Shown: positions 26,874 to 36,398, numbered from the stretch's first letter. The stretch: DNA of 64,000 bases from CAXXHQ01 sp963665265 (GCA_963665265.2 OY762224.2:2108001-2172000), one strand, 5' to 3'. A program made the numbers and translations. Notes: generated by a model from the letters alone, not told the origin.

Positions 26874-29428
26874 TTTTCGTCAATCAACTCTTTCGAGTCC
26901 TCTGATTTCTTCTGCGTCGATTTTTCGGCGTCAGTTTTCGATTCCGATTTATCGCTTGTCTTCTTCTCTCCCTTTTTCTCTGGCGGACGAGAAGCGTCGG
27001 CGTCGCGTTTGCCGGCTTTCATCGAAGCGCCATCGTCCGGCCGGCTTCCGGCTTGCGGGCGACCGTTTTGGCGAGCGTCATTTTGACGGTCGTCGTTCGG
27101 CCTTCCGCCGGCGCGTGGGCCGCCTCCTTGCCGACCGCCGCCGGGACGAAAATCGTCTTGTTGCGGGAAAAACTTCGACAATGCGGTCGAAAGCTCTTCC
27201 TCGGTCATCGAGTCTTGCTTAGCTTTTGCGTTTTTCGTGAATAGCGATTCCGCGGCGGCGACGATTTCCTTCTCCGTCAACTTGCCGTTATTGTCTGCGT
27301 CGAGTTGTTTGAAACCGGATTGCGCGAGCATCGCGCCGGGACCGCGATCAAAAAAGTCGCCGCCCGGTCCGCCGAAATTTCCGCCGGGGCGGCCGCCCGG
27401 AGGACCGAAGCCTTGGTCGCCAGGACCGAATCCGCCCGGTCCGCCTGGAGGAGCGTTTCCGTTCCCGCGATCGTTGCCGCCTGGTCCGCCTCGATTTTCG
27501 ACGCCGTTTGATTGCATCTTCTTAATCGCGGCGGTAAAAGCTGTTGAATCCAGTGCGCCCTTTTTGTCGGAGTCGCATTTTACGAAGAAGCGTTTTGCCG
27601 CGCTCGTCAACTCCGATTTGGTCAGCTTGCCGTCCTTGTTCGTGTCGGCGAAGTCCATAACCGGTTTGGCCAAGAACATGCCTGGACCGAAACCGCCCGG
27701 CCCTCCGAATCCGCCTCGTCGGCCGCCAGGGCCTCCGGGACCGCCCATTCCTTGCGGCACGAAGCCCTTGTTCTTGTCGTCGGCGATTTGCGCGTTCACT
27801 GAGGCGACTCGCTTGGCGATGAACGACTTTAGTTCCATACCTTGCCCGAAACCGCCGCCAGGGCCTCCGCCCGGAGGGCCGAATCCGCCGCGTTGCGATT
27901 CGTTGCGATTTTTCGCCGCTGCGCTTTCTTCGGCAATTGCGTCTTTCACGAGCGCTTGGGCGACTTCAACGTCTTTCCCGAGTTGATCGACCGTAAAATA
28001 ATTGTCGACTAAATTCTTGACGTATTTGCGGTAGATTTTATCGTACTCTGGAATCGCCAAGACTCGTTCAACAAGCTTATTCGTTCCTTGATGCGGATGG
28101 CTGACGCTCAATTGCGAAAGCTGCTCCGGAGTTCCGCCCATCGGAAAACTACCGAACGAAAGGTCCAAGTCCCAAGGTAGGAACATGAACTTTTGCGTGC
28201 GCGGATGTTGATAGATGTAATAGTTGTGCCCAAGTCCGATGAAGCTATCGAAGTTGGCCAAGACGGCGTTGCCGGCAAGATAGCGCAGAAATTCGTCCAA
28301 GTCGAGATAGGAATCGATCTCGTTGCGGAATTGTTCGTCTTTCGAGTCGTTCACCAGCTTCAGGAAATCGAGAAAGCGCTTTTTATCCGCTGCGCCGACC
28401 TCGCCTTTCGGACGGTAACGCGATTCGTATGTTTTCCAATCCTCGCCTAGATAGGGGAGCGCTTGAATTCCTTCGGGCTTGTAGAGAACGCCTTTTTTCG
28501 TGTCAAAATGATCTTTGAGAAAAGTCTTGTCAATATTTTCGTCGAGCGTGTAAAGGCCGACGAATTCGTTGTCGTACTGGCCGGGGATGGTTATATAGAC
28601 CTTGGCCCAAGCGGTGCGGGGCGAAGGAACGCCGGCCTGGCGGAAGACTTCATAGGCGAGAACGTCACGGACATGCGTGGCGTCCATGATGTTGTTTCCG
28701 AGGCTAATTTTTTTCTGGCCGTGAAATTGTTGATTTTCGACGTATTTGTCAAACTTGATTTTCAGCGGTCGGCGTAAAATGTTTGACGAGGAAGCGTAGG
28801 TGGCGTTCCCTTTGAAACGCAGTCCGACGTCTTTATAGGTTTCGCCATCTGCCGTGAGCGACGCATGAACGTAAGTGAAGCTTTGATTGAACATGCCGCC
28901 GGGACCTCCGCCGCCTGGTCCGCCGCCAAAACCTCCTCCAGGACCGCCGCCTTGGCCTCCGCCGGGAGGGCCAAACCCGCCTGGGCCGCCTCGTCCGCCG
29001 CCTGGAGGACCGAAGTCGTTCGGAGGGCCGAACATTTCGTCGTCGTCAAAATCATCGGCGATTTGCGCACGTTTCGCGTCAGGTTTGGCGTTCGTATCGG
29101 CTTTTTTTGCCGATTGCAAATCCGATTTCGATTTTTCGTTCTGGTTGTTTTGGGGGGATTGCTGATTTTGGCTTTGAACGGCCGACGGTCGATCGGGGCC
29201 TCCTCGTCCGGCATTGCCACGCACAGGTTGCATTGCTTTCCAATCTTCAGCGGAGACGGTTAGATGAATGCTCCAGATTTTGTTCAGACCGAAAACTTCC
29301 GACGCGTCTGATTTTGTGGACGTCGCGGCGGAACTGATTGAGAAAATAGATGTTACGAAATATCCCGCAATAAGTATGCAGGATATCGCGACTATTTTCG
29401 GCGAATGCATCTGCGTTTGCGGTTTCAT
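26870..29428 (-). CDS. CotH kinase-family protein with EF-hands and Gly/Pro-rich linkers
   Basis: 852 residues from the ATG at 29426-29428, which follows AAAGGAC. A signal peptide or anchor covers about residues 8-30. A very Gly/Pro-rich linker (about 135-190) precedes the CotH fold: HVRDVLAYEVFRQAGVPSP near 255, GNAVLANFDSFIGLGHNYY near 385 and the catalytic-type FLPWDLDLSFGSF near 415. After more GGP linkers come EF-hand-like loops, DTNKDGKLTKSEL, CDSDKKGALD and DADNNGKLTEKEI. A Lys/Glu-rich tail ends the protein. CotH proteins are atypical protein kinases acting on exported substrates. First gene of the CotH/VTC/DUF4956 operon. Calcium binding by the EF loops is inferred. Confidence 0.85.
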   Translation of the reverse strand: MKPQTQMHSPKIVAISCILIAGYFVTSIFSISSAATSTKSDASEVFGLNKIWSIHLTVSAEDWKAMQPVRGNAGRGGPDRPSAVQSQNQQSPQNNQNEKSKSDLQSAKKADTNAKPDAKRAQIADDFDDDEMFGPPNDFGPPGGGRGGPGGFGPPGGGQGGGPGGGFGGGPGGGGPGGMFNQSFTYVHASLTADGETYKDVGLRFKGNATYASSSNILRRPLKIKFDKYVENQQFHGQKKISLGNNIMDATHVRDVLAYEVFRQAGVPSPRTAWAKVYITIPGQYDNEFVGLYTLDENIDKTFLKDHFDTKKGVLYKPEGIQALPYLGEDWKTYESRYRPKGEVGAADKKRFLDFLKLVNDSKDEQFRNEIDSYLDLDEFLRYLAGNAVLANFDSFIGLGHNYYIYQHPRTQKFMFLPWDLDLSFGSFPMGGTPEQLSQLSVSHPHQGTNKLVERVLAIPEYDKIYRKYVKNLVDNYFTVDQLGKDVEVAQALVKDAIAEESAAAKNRNESQRGGFGPPGGGPGGGFGQGMELKSFIAKRVASVNAQIADDKNKGFVPQGMGGPGGPGGRRGGFGGPGGFGPGMFLAKPVMDFADTNKDGKLTKSELTSAAKRFFVKCDSDKKGALDSTAFTAAIKKMQSNGVENRGGPGGNDRGNGNAPPGGPGGFGPGDQGFGPPGGRPGGNFGGPGGDFFDRGPGAMLAQSGFKQLDADNNGKLTEKEIVAAAESLFTKNAKAKQDSMTEEELSTALSKFFPQQDDFRPGGGRQGGGPRAGGRPNDDRQNDARQNGRPQAGSRPDDGASMKAGKRDADASRPPEKKGEKKTSDKSESKTDAEKSTQKKSEDSKELIDEK

Positions 29429-29802
29429 AAACAGTCCTTTGTCCATCTTCGAAGAAGATGTTCCGTCGTTGGGCGGGCGTTTTCTTAAGTTATTGCAGAA
29501 AGGGGGGGATGGTTCGTCGGTTTATTCTTTAGCCAAGCGGAAAAACCGTAGAGACTAGATGCGATTCATTCTTGAGACATTCTCTAACAGGTGGTTAAAC
29601 GCAAAAAACCCACAATATCTACACTAAAAGCCAAAATATTTTGGCGTAAAATCTTAAGGGGAAGCATTTTACTCGCAGCGGAAGCCGCAGGGGTCGGTTA
29701 GTATCTTGTAAAATGGGTACGACGTTTGCATTGTAAATTCGCTATTCCCGATTTGAAGTAGAATGCAGCCCTCCTGATTCGTATATCGAATAGAGAAGTC
29801 TT
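29429..29802. other. Divergent intergenic region with a perfect palindrome
   Basis: AT-rich region between the CotH operon (minus) and the ECF sigma/kinase pair (plus), so it should carry both promoters. A perfect 16-base palindrome lies at 29,630-29,645. Confidence 0.5.
29630..29645. promoter_or_regulatory. 16-bp perfect palindrome, possible operator
   Basis: GCCAAAATATTTTGGC is fully self-complementary and sits about mid-way between two divergent operons, the position expected of a dimeric regulator's site. No regulator is identified. Chance occurrence in AT-rich DNA cannot be excluded. Confidence 0.4.
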
Positions 29803-30444
29803 ATGGCGGAACAATCTGAAGACGTTGAATCCCTTGATAATCGTTTACGCGCCGGCGACCAAGACGCCTTGGCGACCTTATTCTCCAAGCATCGAGATCG
29901 TTTGTGGAGAATGACCCATTTTCGGATGGACCGGCGCCTGCTCAGCCGCGTCGATCCCGACGATGTCCTCCAAGAGGCGTTCATGGCGGCGGCCGATCGA
30001 CTGAAAAGCTACAACGTCGGCGAGGATGCCGAGTATTCGCCGTTCGTTTGGCTACGCATGATTTTGATGCAAACGATGACCGACGTTCATCGTCGGCATC
30101 TAGGCGCGCAAATGCGAAGCGCCGAAAAGGAAGTGAATTTCCGTCAGCAAACGTGCGGTCAAGCGACCTCGGCCTCCCTGATCGCTCAATTTTCAGGCCG
30201 GTTGACTTCGCCCAGTCAGGCAGCGGTTCGCGCGGAGTCCTTGGTTCAATTGGAGCAAGCCGTCGAGTCGATGGAACCTTTGGATCGAGAGGTTTTGGCT
30301 CTTCGCCATTTTGAAGAGTTAAGCAACAGCGAGACGGCGGAAGTGCTTGGAATTCAGCAAAAAGCTGCCAGCATCCGTTACGTTCGCGCAGTAAAGAGAC
30401 TTCGAGAGGTTTTGTCGCAGATGCCCGGTTTCAAAGAGGAATAG
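29803..30444 (+). CDS. ECF-family sigma factor (kinase-linked)
   Basis: 213 residues, ATG preceded by AGAGAAG. Region 2 at about 20-90: LFSKHRDRLWRMTHFRMD, then VDPDDVLQEAFMAAADRL. A linker of about 55 residues follows, then region 4 at about 145-205 (SMEPLDREVLALRHFEELSNSETAEVLG). It ends 6 bases before the start of a large Ser/Thr kinase. ECF sigma factors paired with such kinases are frequent in planctomycetes, where phosphorylation may replace an anti-sigma factor. That control is inferred from context. Confidence 0.9.
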   Translation: MAEQSEDVESLDNRLRAGDQDALATLFSKHRDRLWRMTHFRMDRRLLSRVDPDDVLQEAFMAAADRLKSYNVGEDAEYSPFVWLRMILMQTMTDVHRRHLGAQMRSAEKEVNFRQQTCGQATSASLIAQFSGRLTSPSQAAVRAESLVQLEQAVESMEPLDREVLALRHFEELSNSETAEVLGIQQKAASIRYVRAVKRLREVLSQMPGFKEE

Positions 30445-30450
30445 TTTGCC

Positions 30451-33400
30451 ATGCCGAGGCCGGATGAAGAACGCGATCCGCTGGAGTCGATCGCGGCCGA
30501 CTTTTTGGAACGTCGTCGCCGCGGCGAATTTCCGTCGCTCTCGGAATATAAAACAAAGTATCCGGACCTTGCTGAAGAGTTGGAAGAGCTTCTTCCGGCC
30601 GTGGCGGCGTTGGAAAGCCTGAAAACTCACAAAGAGGAGTCCAGCGGAGCGCATATTTCGATGGGCGCTCCCCGATTGGAACGTCTTGGCGACTTCCGTA
30701 TCTTGGGTGAAATCGGACGCGGAGGCATGGCCATCGTTTATGAGGCCTATCAAGAATCGCTCGGCCGGCATGTGGCCGTCAAAGTCTTGCCTAAGCAATC
30801 GCTCTTAGACTCTAAGCAGTTGCGACGCTTCAAACGCGAGGCTCAGACCGCCGCCCGACTGCATCATACGAATATCGTGCCGGTCTTCGGCGTCGGCGAA
30901 CAAGAGGGCTATCATTACATCGTCATGCAGTTGATTCGCGGCGTTGGACTGGACGTCGTGCTGCGCCAATTGCGGCGCAAGGAGGACGGTCCGTCTTTTT
31001 TCGACGAAGACCATGAACGGAGCTTGAGCGCCGACGCTTCATCGAGCGCGATTCAGTTGGCCGAAATGCTTCTACAGGGCGAATTTCGGCAGACTCGTGA
31101 ATCTGATCGAGGGGCGGACGTTTCTTCGCGATCGGAGTCATCGTCCGATTTCGTCGGTTATGAAACGCCTCCGTCGCGAACGTCCGACGAATTAGCGGCA
31201 ACCGAAGTTATGGAGATAACGCCGAACGAACAAGCTCCCGAGGAGTCTGCTTTAACGTCGAACCGGGGCGCTCAAAACGTCGCGAATCCGCAATCCGGCG
31301 GAGTCGTGTTCGGCGCTTCATACTGGCGGAGCGCGGCGGCGATCGGTCTTCAAGCTGCCGAGGCTCTCGGATATGCGCACGCGCATCATACGTTGCATCG
31401 CGACGTCAAGCCCGCGAATATGCTCTTAGACTCGCTAGGGACGGTTTGGATCGCCGATTTCGGATTGGCTAAGGCGATGGAACAGGGGGACGGCACCGAA
31501 ACCGCCGGAATCGCCGGAACTTTACGCTACATCGCGCCTGAACAATTCTCCGGGAAAACAGACGCGCGTAGCGATATTTACAGCCTGGGCTTAACGCTCT
31601 ACGAGTTGCTTACGTTGCGTCCGGCTTTTGAAGATTCCAGTCGCGGGAATCTGATTCGGAAGATTACGCACGAAGAGCCGATGCGGCCAAGGAAAGTTCG
31701 TCCGGATATTCCTCGCGATTTGGAGACGATCGCTCTCAAAGCGATCGCCCGCGACCCGGTTTGCCGGTATCAGACCGCCGGCGAGTTGGCCGACGATTTG
31801 CAACGATTTTTGGAAGATCGCCCGATTCTCGCTCGTCGCGCTTCGCCGGTCGAACGACTGTGGCGTTGGGCGCGTCGAAATAGGCTTGTCGCCGGTCTTT
31901 CGGCTTGCGTCTTGGTCTTGCTCGTCGCCGTCGCCGCCACGGCCTCGGTCGGATACGTTCATACGATGCAGGCGAATAAAAACGAAGCCGCTCAACGACA
32001 AAAAGCGGAGCAAACTTCGAAACTGGCGCTCGACGCCCTGGACGATATTTTTCGCCAGTTTGCTCCCGACCGCGCGCCTGTCGCTTCATCGATGGCCGTG
32101 ACCGACGCCTCGGGAAAAGAAATCACGGTCACGACCCAGCCGACTCTCTCTAAAGAAACGGCCGCATTGCTCGAACACATGCTCGCCTTTTACGATCGGC
32201 TCGCCGCGCAAGGAGGCGACGACGTAATCGTTAATCAAAAAGCGGCCGACGCTAACCGCCGCATCGGAGATATCCGCTATCGACTAGGCCAATATGACGA
32301 AGCGAAGACCGCCTATTTGCGAGCGATTGATTTGTTCAAGAGCATTGAAGCGAGCGGGAAAGATGACGAAAATGACGACGTATGCGTCGAAATTGCTCGA
32401 ACGCAAAACGAGCTCGGCTCCGTTTACGCGAAAATGAACGAACAAGCGTCCCAACGAAAGTCGCATCAAGACGCCCTAGCGACTTTAGCCTCCGCCGACT
32501 CGCAATATGCCGAAACTCCGTCGTATCGATACGAATTGGCGCGAACCTATTATTATATGGGTAAGTCGCCTCTGCCGCCGTTGATTGCGTTCGCCGACCG
32601 TCGCGGCCCCGGCCATAACGGCGGTTTGGGTCCGATGCGCGGACCGGAATTCGACCGAGGCCCCGATGCGGATAGAGGGCCCGACCAGGATCCAGGCCCC
32701 GATGAGGAGAGATTCGATAACGGTCCGCCGTTCGACGCGCCGCCCCTCCCCGAGTCGCGAGGCGGGCGTCGAGGAGCCACGCGCGGTGCAGAAAGGGCGC
32801 AGCACGAGGAATATCTGAAAAAAGCGATTGAAATTTTGAACCGGCTTGCCGAAAGCAATCCGAAGACGGCAGAGTATCGTTTTTTGTTGGCGAGATGTTA
32901 TCGAGAAGCGTACTTCGGTCGCCCCAACTCGCCCGACGCCGATTTGAATCGGGAAAACATGGACAAGGCGATTCGTCTACTAAAAACGTTGGTCGAGGAG
33001 CATCCCGACGTTTCTGATTATCGCTTCGAGTTGGGCGAAGCCTATGCGACGGCTGATTTTCGCCATCCGTTTTCTCGTCGTGACGAAGAAATGCAAACGA
33101 AGGATAAAGCAAGAGACGATAAATCAGAGCTTCGAATTCGCCGGAATCTTGAAAAAGCCTCGTCGATTCTCGAGTCGCTCGTCGCCGAGAATCCGAACGT
33201 GCCCGATTACGCGGTTTCCGAGGCCTTCGCTCATCTACGAATGTCGCGCGAGCTGATTGAAACCGATCCGAAGGAATCGGCGGCGCTTTTGCGAAAAGCT
33301 CTCGATTTGCAAAGCAGTTTAGCGAGGCGCTATCCGACAACCTATCCTTATCAACTGATGAGCGCGTTTACCCAGCGTGAGCTTGCCGAATTACTCCGCG

Positions 33401-33627
33401 GCGAAAAACGATATGCCGAATCGCGTGAACTACTTGAAGCTTCGATCGTAGCGATAAAGAAAGTGTTGAAAGAGGACGCAAAGGGGGGGCCGATGCGAGG
33501 CGTTCTCGCCGACGTTTATTATTCGCTCGCCGACGTGCTTCTCGATATGGGCGAGAAAAAAGCCTCTCTTACGGCCGAACAAAACGCGATTGACGCGGCC
33601 GCCGACGCCGACGCTTTTCCGGATTAA
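30451..33627 (+). CDS. Large membrane Ser/Thr protein kinase with TPR-like extracytoplasmic region
   Basis: 1058 residues. A short helical N-terminal module (to about 65) resembles those preceding planctomycete kinases. The kinase domain starts at about 80: GEIGRGGMAIVYEAY (P-loop), HVAVKVLP (Lys), HRDVKPANML (catalytic loop, about 320), IADFGLAKA (DFG), GTLRYIAPEQ. Between the N- and C-lobes an insert of about 110 residues, acidic and Ser-rich (roughly 175-285), is unusual. One TM helix lies at about 483-505 (LVAGLSACVLVLLVAVAATA). The outer part has TPR-like helix pairs interrupted by a Pro/Gly/Asp-rich low-complexity block near 710-765. It directly follows the ECF sigma gene, which is a probable target. 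Confidence 0.92.
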   Translation: MPRPDEERDPLESIAADFLERRRRGEFPSLSEYKTKYPDLAEELEELLPAVAALESLKTHKEESSGAHISMGAPRLERLGDFRILGEIGRGGMAIVYEAYQESLGRHVAVKVLPKQSLLDSKQLRRFKREAQTAARLHHTNIVPVFGVGEQEGYHYIVMQLIRGVGLDVVLRQLRRKEDGPSFFDEDHERSLSADASSSAIQLAEMLLQGEFRQTRESDRGADVSSRSESSSDFVGYETPPSRTSDELAATEVMEITPNEQAPEESALTSNRGAQNVANPQSGGVVFGASYWRSAAAIGLQAAEALGYAHAHHTLHRDVKPANMLLDSLGTVWIADFGLAKAMEQGDGTETAGIAGTLRYIAPEQFSGKTDARSDIYSLGLTLYELLTLRPAFEDSSRGNLIRKITHEEPMRPRKVRPDIPRDLETIALKAIARDPVCRYQTAGELADDLQRFLEDRPILARRASPVERLWRWARRNRLVAGLSACVLVLLVAVAATASVGYVHTMQANKNEAAQRQKAEQTSKLALDALDDIFRQFAPDRAPVASSMAVTDASGKEITVTTQPTLSKETAALLEHMLAFYDRLAAQGGDDVIVNQKAADANRRIGDIRYRLGQYDEAKTAYLRAIDLFKSIEASGKDDENDDVCVEIARTQNELGSVYAKMNEQASQRKSHQDALATLASADSQYAETPSYRYELARTYYYMGKSPLPPLIAFADRRGPGHNGGLGPMRGPEFDRGPDADRGPDQDPGPDEERFDNGPPFDAPPLPESRGGRRGATRGAERAQHEEYLKKAIEILNRLAESNPKTAEYRFLLARCYREAYFGRPNSPDADLNRENMDKAIRLLKTLVEEHPDVSDYRFELGEAYATADFRHPFSRRDEEMQTKDKARDDKSELRIRRNLEKASSILESLVAENPNVPDYAVSEAFAHLRMSRELIETDPKESAALLRKALDLQSSLARRYPTTYPYQLMSAFTQRELAELLRGEKRYAESRELLEASIVAIKKVLKEDAKGGPMRGVLADVYYSLADVLLDMGEKKASLTAEQNAIDAAADADAFPD

Positions 33628-33807
33628 TTCTCCGGTAGCCTGGAAACGGCTTGGTCGGTCACGGCCAAATGTGCTATAATTGCGCACATGCTTTTTTTAT
33701 TGGCGCCGCTTGAATAATCGGCGCAATCGTTAATATTGTTAGCGGTTAGCGTTTTAATGACGCCGACCGCCTCAACATTCAAATACCATTCTCGATCGAG
33801 GTAACCC

Positions 33808-34749
33808 ATGCGAACGTTTTTGGTCACCGGGGGCGCTGGTTTTATTGGATCGAACATCGCCGAGGCGCTCGTCGCTCGCGGCGACAAAGTACGAATCCTC
33901 GATGACTTGAGCACCGGCATTCGTTCGAACATGGACGGATTTCGAGATAAGATTGAGTTCATTGAAGCGCCTTTGCAGGATCAAAGCGCCGCGGCGAAGG
34001 CGGTCGCCGGCGTCGATTGCATATTCCATCAAGCCGCGTTGCCTTCGGTTCCTCGTAGCGTCGACAATCCGTTGGCTACGCACGACGCCTGCGTCACCGG
34101 CACCGTCACGCTTTTGGACGCGGCCCGTCGAGCGGGCGTTCGCCGGGTCGTCTACGCTGCCTCAAGCAGCGCCTATGGCGATCAACCGTTCAGCAGCAAG
34201 CGAGAAACCGACTTGCCTGCGCCGTTGTCTCCTTACGCCGCCTCGAAACTCGCCTGCGAATATTATTTAAAAGCGTTTTCCACGACCTACGGGCTTGAAT
34301 CGGTTTGCATTCGCTACTTCAACGTCTTCGGACCGCGACAGGATCCCAACAGCGCATACTCGGCGGTCATTCCGTTATTCATCACGGCCATTCTCACCGG
34401 AAAGCAACCGGTGATTTACGGCGACGGCTCCCAATCTCGCGATTTTACCTACATCGCCAACGTCGTTCATGGTAATCTTCTGGCCGCCGACGCTCCGGGC
34501 GTTTCCGGCAAAACGTTCAATGTGGCAAACGGTCGCACGACGAGCTTGCTTACGCTCCTCGAGCTTTTGAACAAGTTTCTCGGAACGAACGTGGTTCCGC
34601 GGTTTGAACCGGCTCGTGTCGGCGACGTCAAGGAGAGTTTGGCCGACGTCACCGAAGCTCGCAAATGCTTGAAATACGAGCCGTGCGTCGAATTCGAAGA
34701 GGGCTTAAAACTCTCGATCGACTACTATAAAAAAGTTCTTTCGAAATAG
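33808..34749 (+). CDS. NAD-dependent epimerase/dehydratase, UDP-GlcNAc/UDP-glucose 4-epimerase type
   Basis: 313 residues, extended SDR fold. The site GAGGT precedes the ATG. NAD motif VTGGAGFIGSN lies near 6, DDLSTG near 32, the catalytic Ser in AASSSAYGDQ near 120 and YAASK (Tyr/Lys pair) near 147. RYFNVFGPRQDP near 170 and GDGSQSRDFTYI near 205 match the WbpP/GalE-like group. It would interconvert UDP-sugars for surface polysaccharide. Followed within about 90 bases by a polyprenol-mannose synthase, so a cell-surface glycan cluster is likely. Confidence 0.88.
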   Translation: MRTFLVTGGAGFIGSNIAEALVARGDKVRILDDLSTGIRSNMDGFRDKIEFIEAPLQDQSAAAKAVAGVDCIFHQAALPSVPRSVDNPLATHDACVTGTVTLLDAARRAGVRRVVYAASSSAYGDQPFSSKRETDLPAPLSPYAASKLACEYYLKAFSTTYGLESVCIRYFNVFGPRQDPNSAYSAVIPLFITAILTGKQPVIYGDGSQSRDFTYIANVVHGNLLAADAPGVSGKTFNVANGRTTSLLTLLELLNKFLGTNVVPRFEPARVGDVKESLADVTEARKCLKYEPCVEFEEGLKLSIDYYKKVLSK

Positions 34750-34841
34750 CACGACAATTTTGTTTCGCTGCGTCTCGACGAAAGACGGAGGGGAAACGTG
34801 GCCGTTCAAAAAAATTTGCGGGCAATTGAAAAGGGCTTGAA

Positions 34842-35579
34842 ATGTCGAATGCGGAAAAAACCCTGATTACCGTCGCCACGTATAACGAATTAGAAAATCT
34901 TCCGTCGCTTGTCGATGAGATTTTTAAATTCGTGCCCGAGGCCGACATACTGGTCGTTGATGACAATTCGCCGGACGGCACGGGAAAGTGGGCAGACGAA
35001 AAAGGGAAAACCGATCCTCGCGTTCATTGTCTGCATCGTACAGGCAAGCTGGGACTCGGCACCGCGATCATCGCCGGTATGAAATACGGCGTTGAGCATG
35101 GTTATAAATACGTGCTGAATCTCGACGCCGATTTCAGTCATCCTCCCAAGGTTCTTCCGGCTCTCATCGGCGGCATGGAACGCGAAGATGGCAAGCATGT
35201 TGACGTCATGATCGGCTCGCGATACATCCCCGGCGGCGGATCCGAAGGTTGGCCGCTCAAGCGAATCATGATGAGCAAATGCGTCAATCTGTACGCTCGA
35301 ACTCTCTTGGGGCTTCGTCCCAAAGACATCAGCGGTTCGTATCGCTGTTACCGCGGCTCGCTTTTGGCCAAGATGGATTTCTCCGCCGTTCGAAGCAAAG
35401 GCTACTCCTTCCAAGAGGAAATCCTTTGGCATTTTAAGCGTCTTGGCGCCAAGTTCGACGAAACTCCGATCATCTTCGTCGATCGGCTTCGCGGTCAATC
35501 CAAAATTAATCCCAACGAGGCGAAAGAAGCCTTGCGCATCATTTTCCGTTTGGGAATCAAAAACTGGTTGGGGTTCTAA
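34842..35579 (+). CDS. Polyprenol (dolichol)-phosphate mannosyltransferase-like GT2
   Basis: 245 residues. ATYNELENLPSLVDEI opens the GT2 fold, followed by VVDDNSPDGTG, LNLDADFSHPP (DAD motif) and GSRYIPGGG. DISGSYRCYRGSLL and YSFQEEILW are characteristic of DPM1/Ppm1 enzymes. It makes polyprenyl-phosphate-mannose from GDP-mannose at the cytoplasmic face. It lacks the C-terminal TM pair of some bacterial versions, so it is a soluble or peripheral form. AAGGG lies before the ATG. Likely co-expressed with the epimerase upstream. Confidence 0.88.
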   Translation: MSNAEKTLITVATYNELENLPSLVDEIFKFVPEADILVVDDNSPDGTGKWADEKGKTDPRVHCLHRTGKLGLGTAIIAGMKYGVEHGYKYVLNLDADFSHPPKVLPALIGGMEREDGKHVDVMIGSRYIPGGGSEGWPLKRIMMSKCVNLYARTLLGLRPKDISGSYRCYRGSLLAKMDFSAVRSKGYSFQEEILWHFKRLGAKFDETPIIFVDRLRGQSKINPNEAKEALRIIFRLGIKNWLGF

Positions 35580-35630
35580 ACGCCGTCGGCTGCATATTGC
35601 AGGACGCAACGAGGGATAGTTCGTGCCATT

Positions 35631-36068
35631 ATGAGCGTGCAAAACGTCAGCTTCATTCGCGTTCGATATAGTGAAACGGACGCCTTCGGAACGTATTATA
35701 ATTCCCGTGCGCTTGAATGGTTCGAATGCGCGCGGACGGAACTCTGCCGTTCGACGGGCAAGCCCTACACGGCCTGGGAGGCCGAAGGGGTGGCCGTTCC
35801 CTTGGCCGAGGCGCATGTCGAATATCTTGGCCGCGCTTGCTACGACGATCTCTTAAAAGTAACGGCGGTCGGTCGAATGGAAGGCAAGGTTCGTTTGCGC
35901 TTTGATTTGAGCGTGGAGAACGCCGAGACGGGAGCGCCGGTTTGCCGCGGTTACACGCTTCACGCCATTACGAACATGTCGGGACGGCCTATTCGTCCGC
36001 CCGAATGGCTCCGCGATCTTATGGCCGGCGAGGAAGTCTTGGCCGCCGACGGCGAAGACGACCAATAG
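35631..36068 (+). CDS. YbgC/4HBT-family acyl-CoA thioesterase
   Basis: 145 residues, single hotdog fold. RVRYSETDAFGTYYNSRALEW carries the family's Asp at the usual place, and the Tyr/Asn segment is typical. AHVEYLGRACYDDLLKV and RFDLSVENAE follow the standard strand order. Hydrolyses short acyl-CoA or aryl-CoA thioesters in the cytoplasm. Not next to tol-pal genes, where ybgC often lies. It follows the mannosyltransferase by 50 bases, so co-transcription is possible. Confidence 0.85.
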   Translation: MSVQNVSFIRVRYSETDAFGTYYNSRALEWFECARTELCRSTGKPYTAWEAEGVAVPLAEAHVEYLGRACYDDLLKVTAVGRMEGKVRLRFDLSVENAETGAPVCRGYTLHAITNMSGRPIRPPEWLRDLMAGEEVLAADGEDDQ

Positions 36069-36398
36069 ACGGACGTTCTCGCTCGTCGCTCATTTCGCCA
36101 ATCGTATGCGAAGCCCAGCGCATGTCGAACGTCTTTATCTTTAAAATGGCGGAACTGACGGCGCCCCCTTCGTTTTGACGGTTTTTCCCGCCGCTAACTT
36201 TGTAGACGGAAAGCATGCTTCAGGAGGAGACCGAGGAAGATTATTCGCGGGAACGCTAATAGCCGCGAATCCGCGCAAATGATAGGTCGACGGTTATTAG
36301 CGAAAATCAGTGTTCCAGCCATTATCTGATTGAGATATGCGGAATAGATCGAATCAGATAAACAGGCGTAAACATTGAAAGACTATCATGCGGTCTTT
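36069..36398. other. Intergenic region with interspersed repeat
   Basis: No gene. Bases 36,252-36,315 contain AACGCTAATAGCCGCGAAT and, closer to the right, the TTAGCGAAAATCAG repeat also seen at 2.2 kb. Confidence 0.5.
36294..36315 (+). repeat. TTAGCGAAAATCAG repeat, copy 2
   Basis: TTATTAGCGAAAATCAGTG shares TATTAGCGAAAATCAG with 2,224-2,239, same orientation. Part of a TTAGCG/GCTAAT-rich stretch beginning at 36,252. Confidence 0.5.

Noticed and set aside
34890..35816. 308-codon minus-strand frame over the mannosyltransferase gene
   Set aside because: Fully antisense to a well-conserved GT2 gene. No domain.
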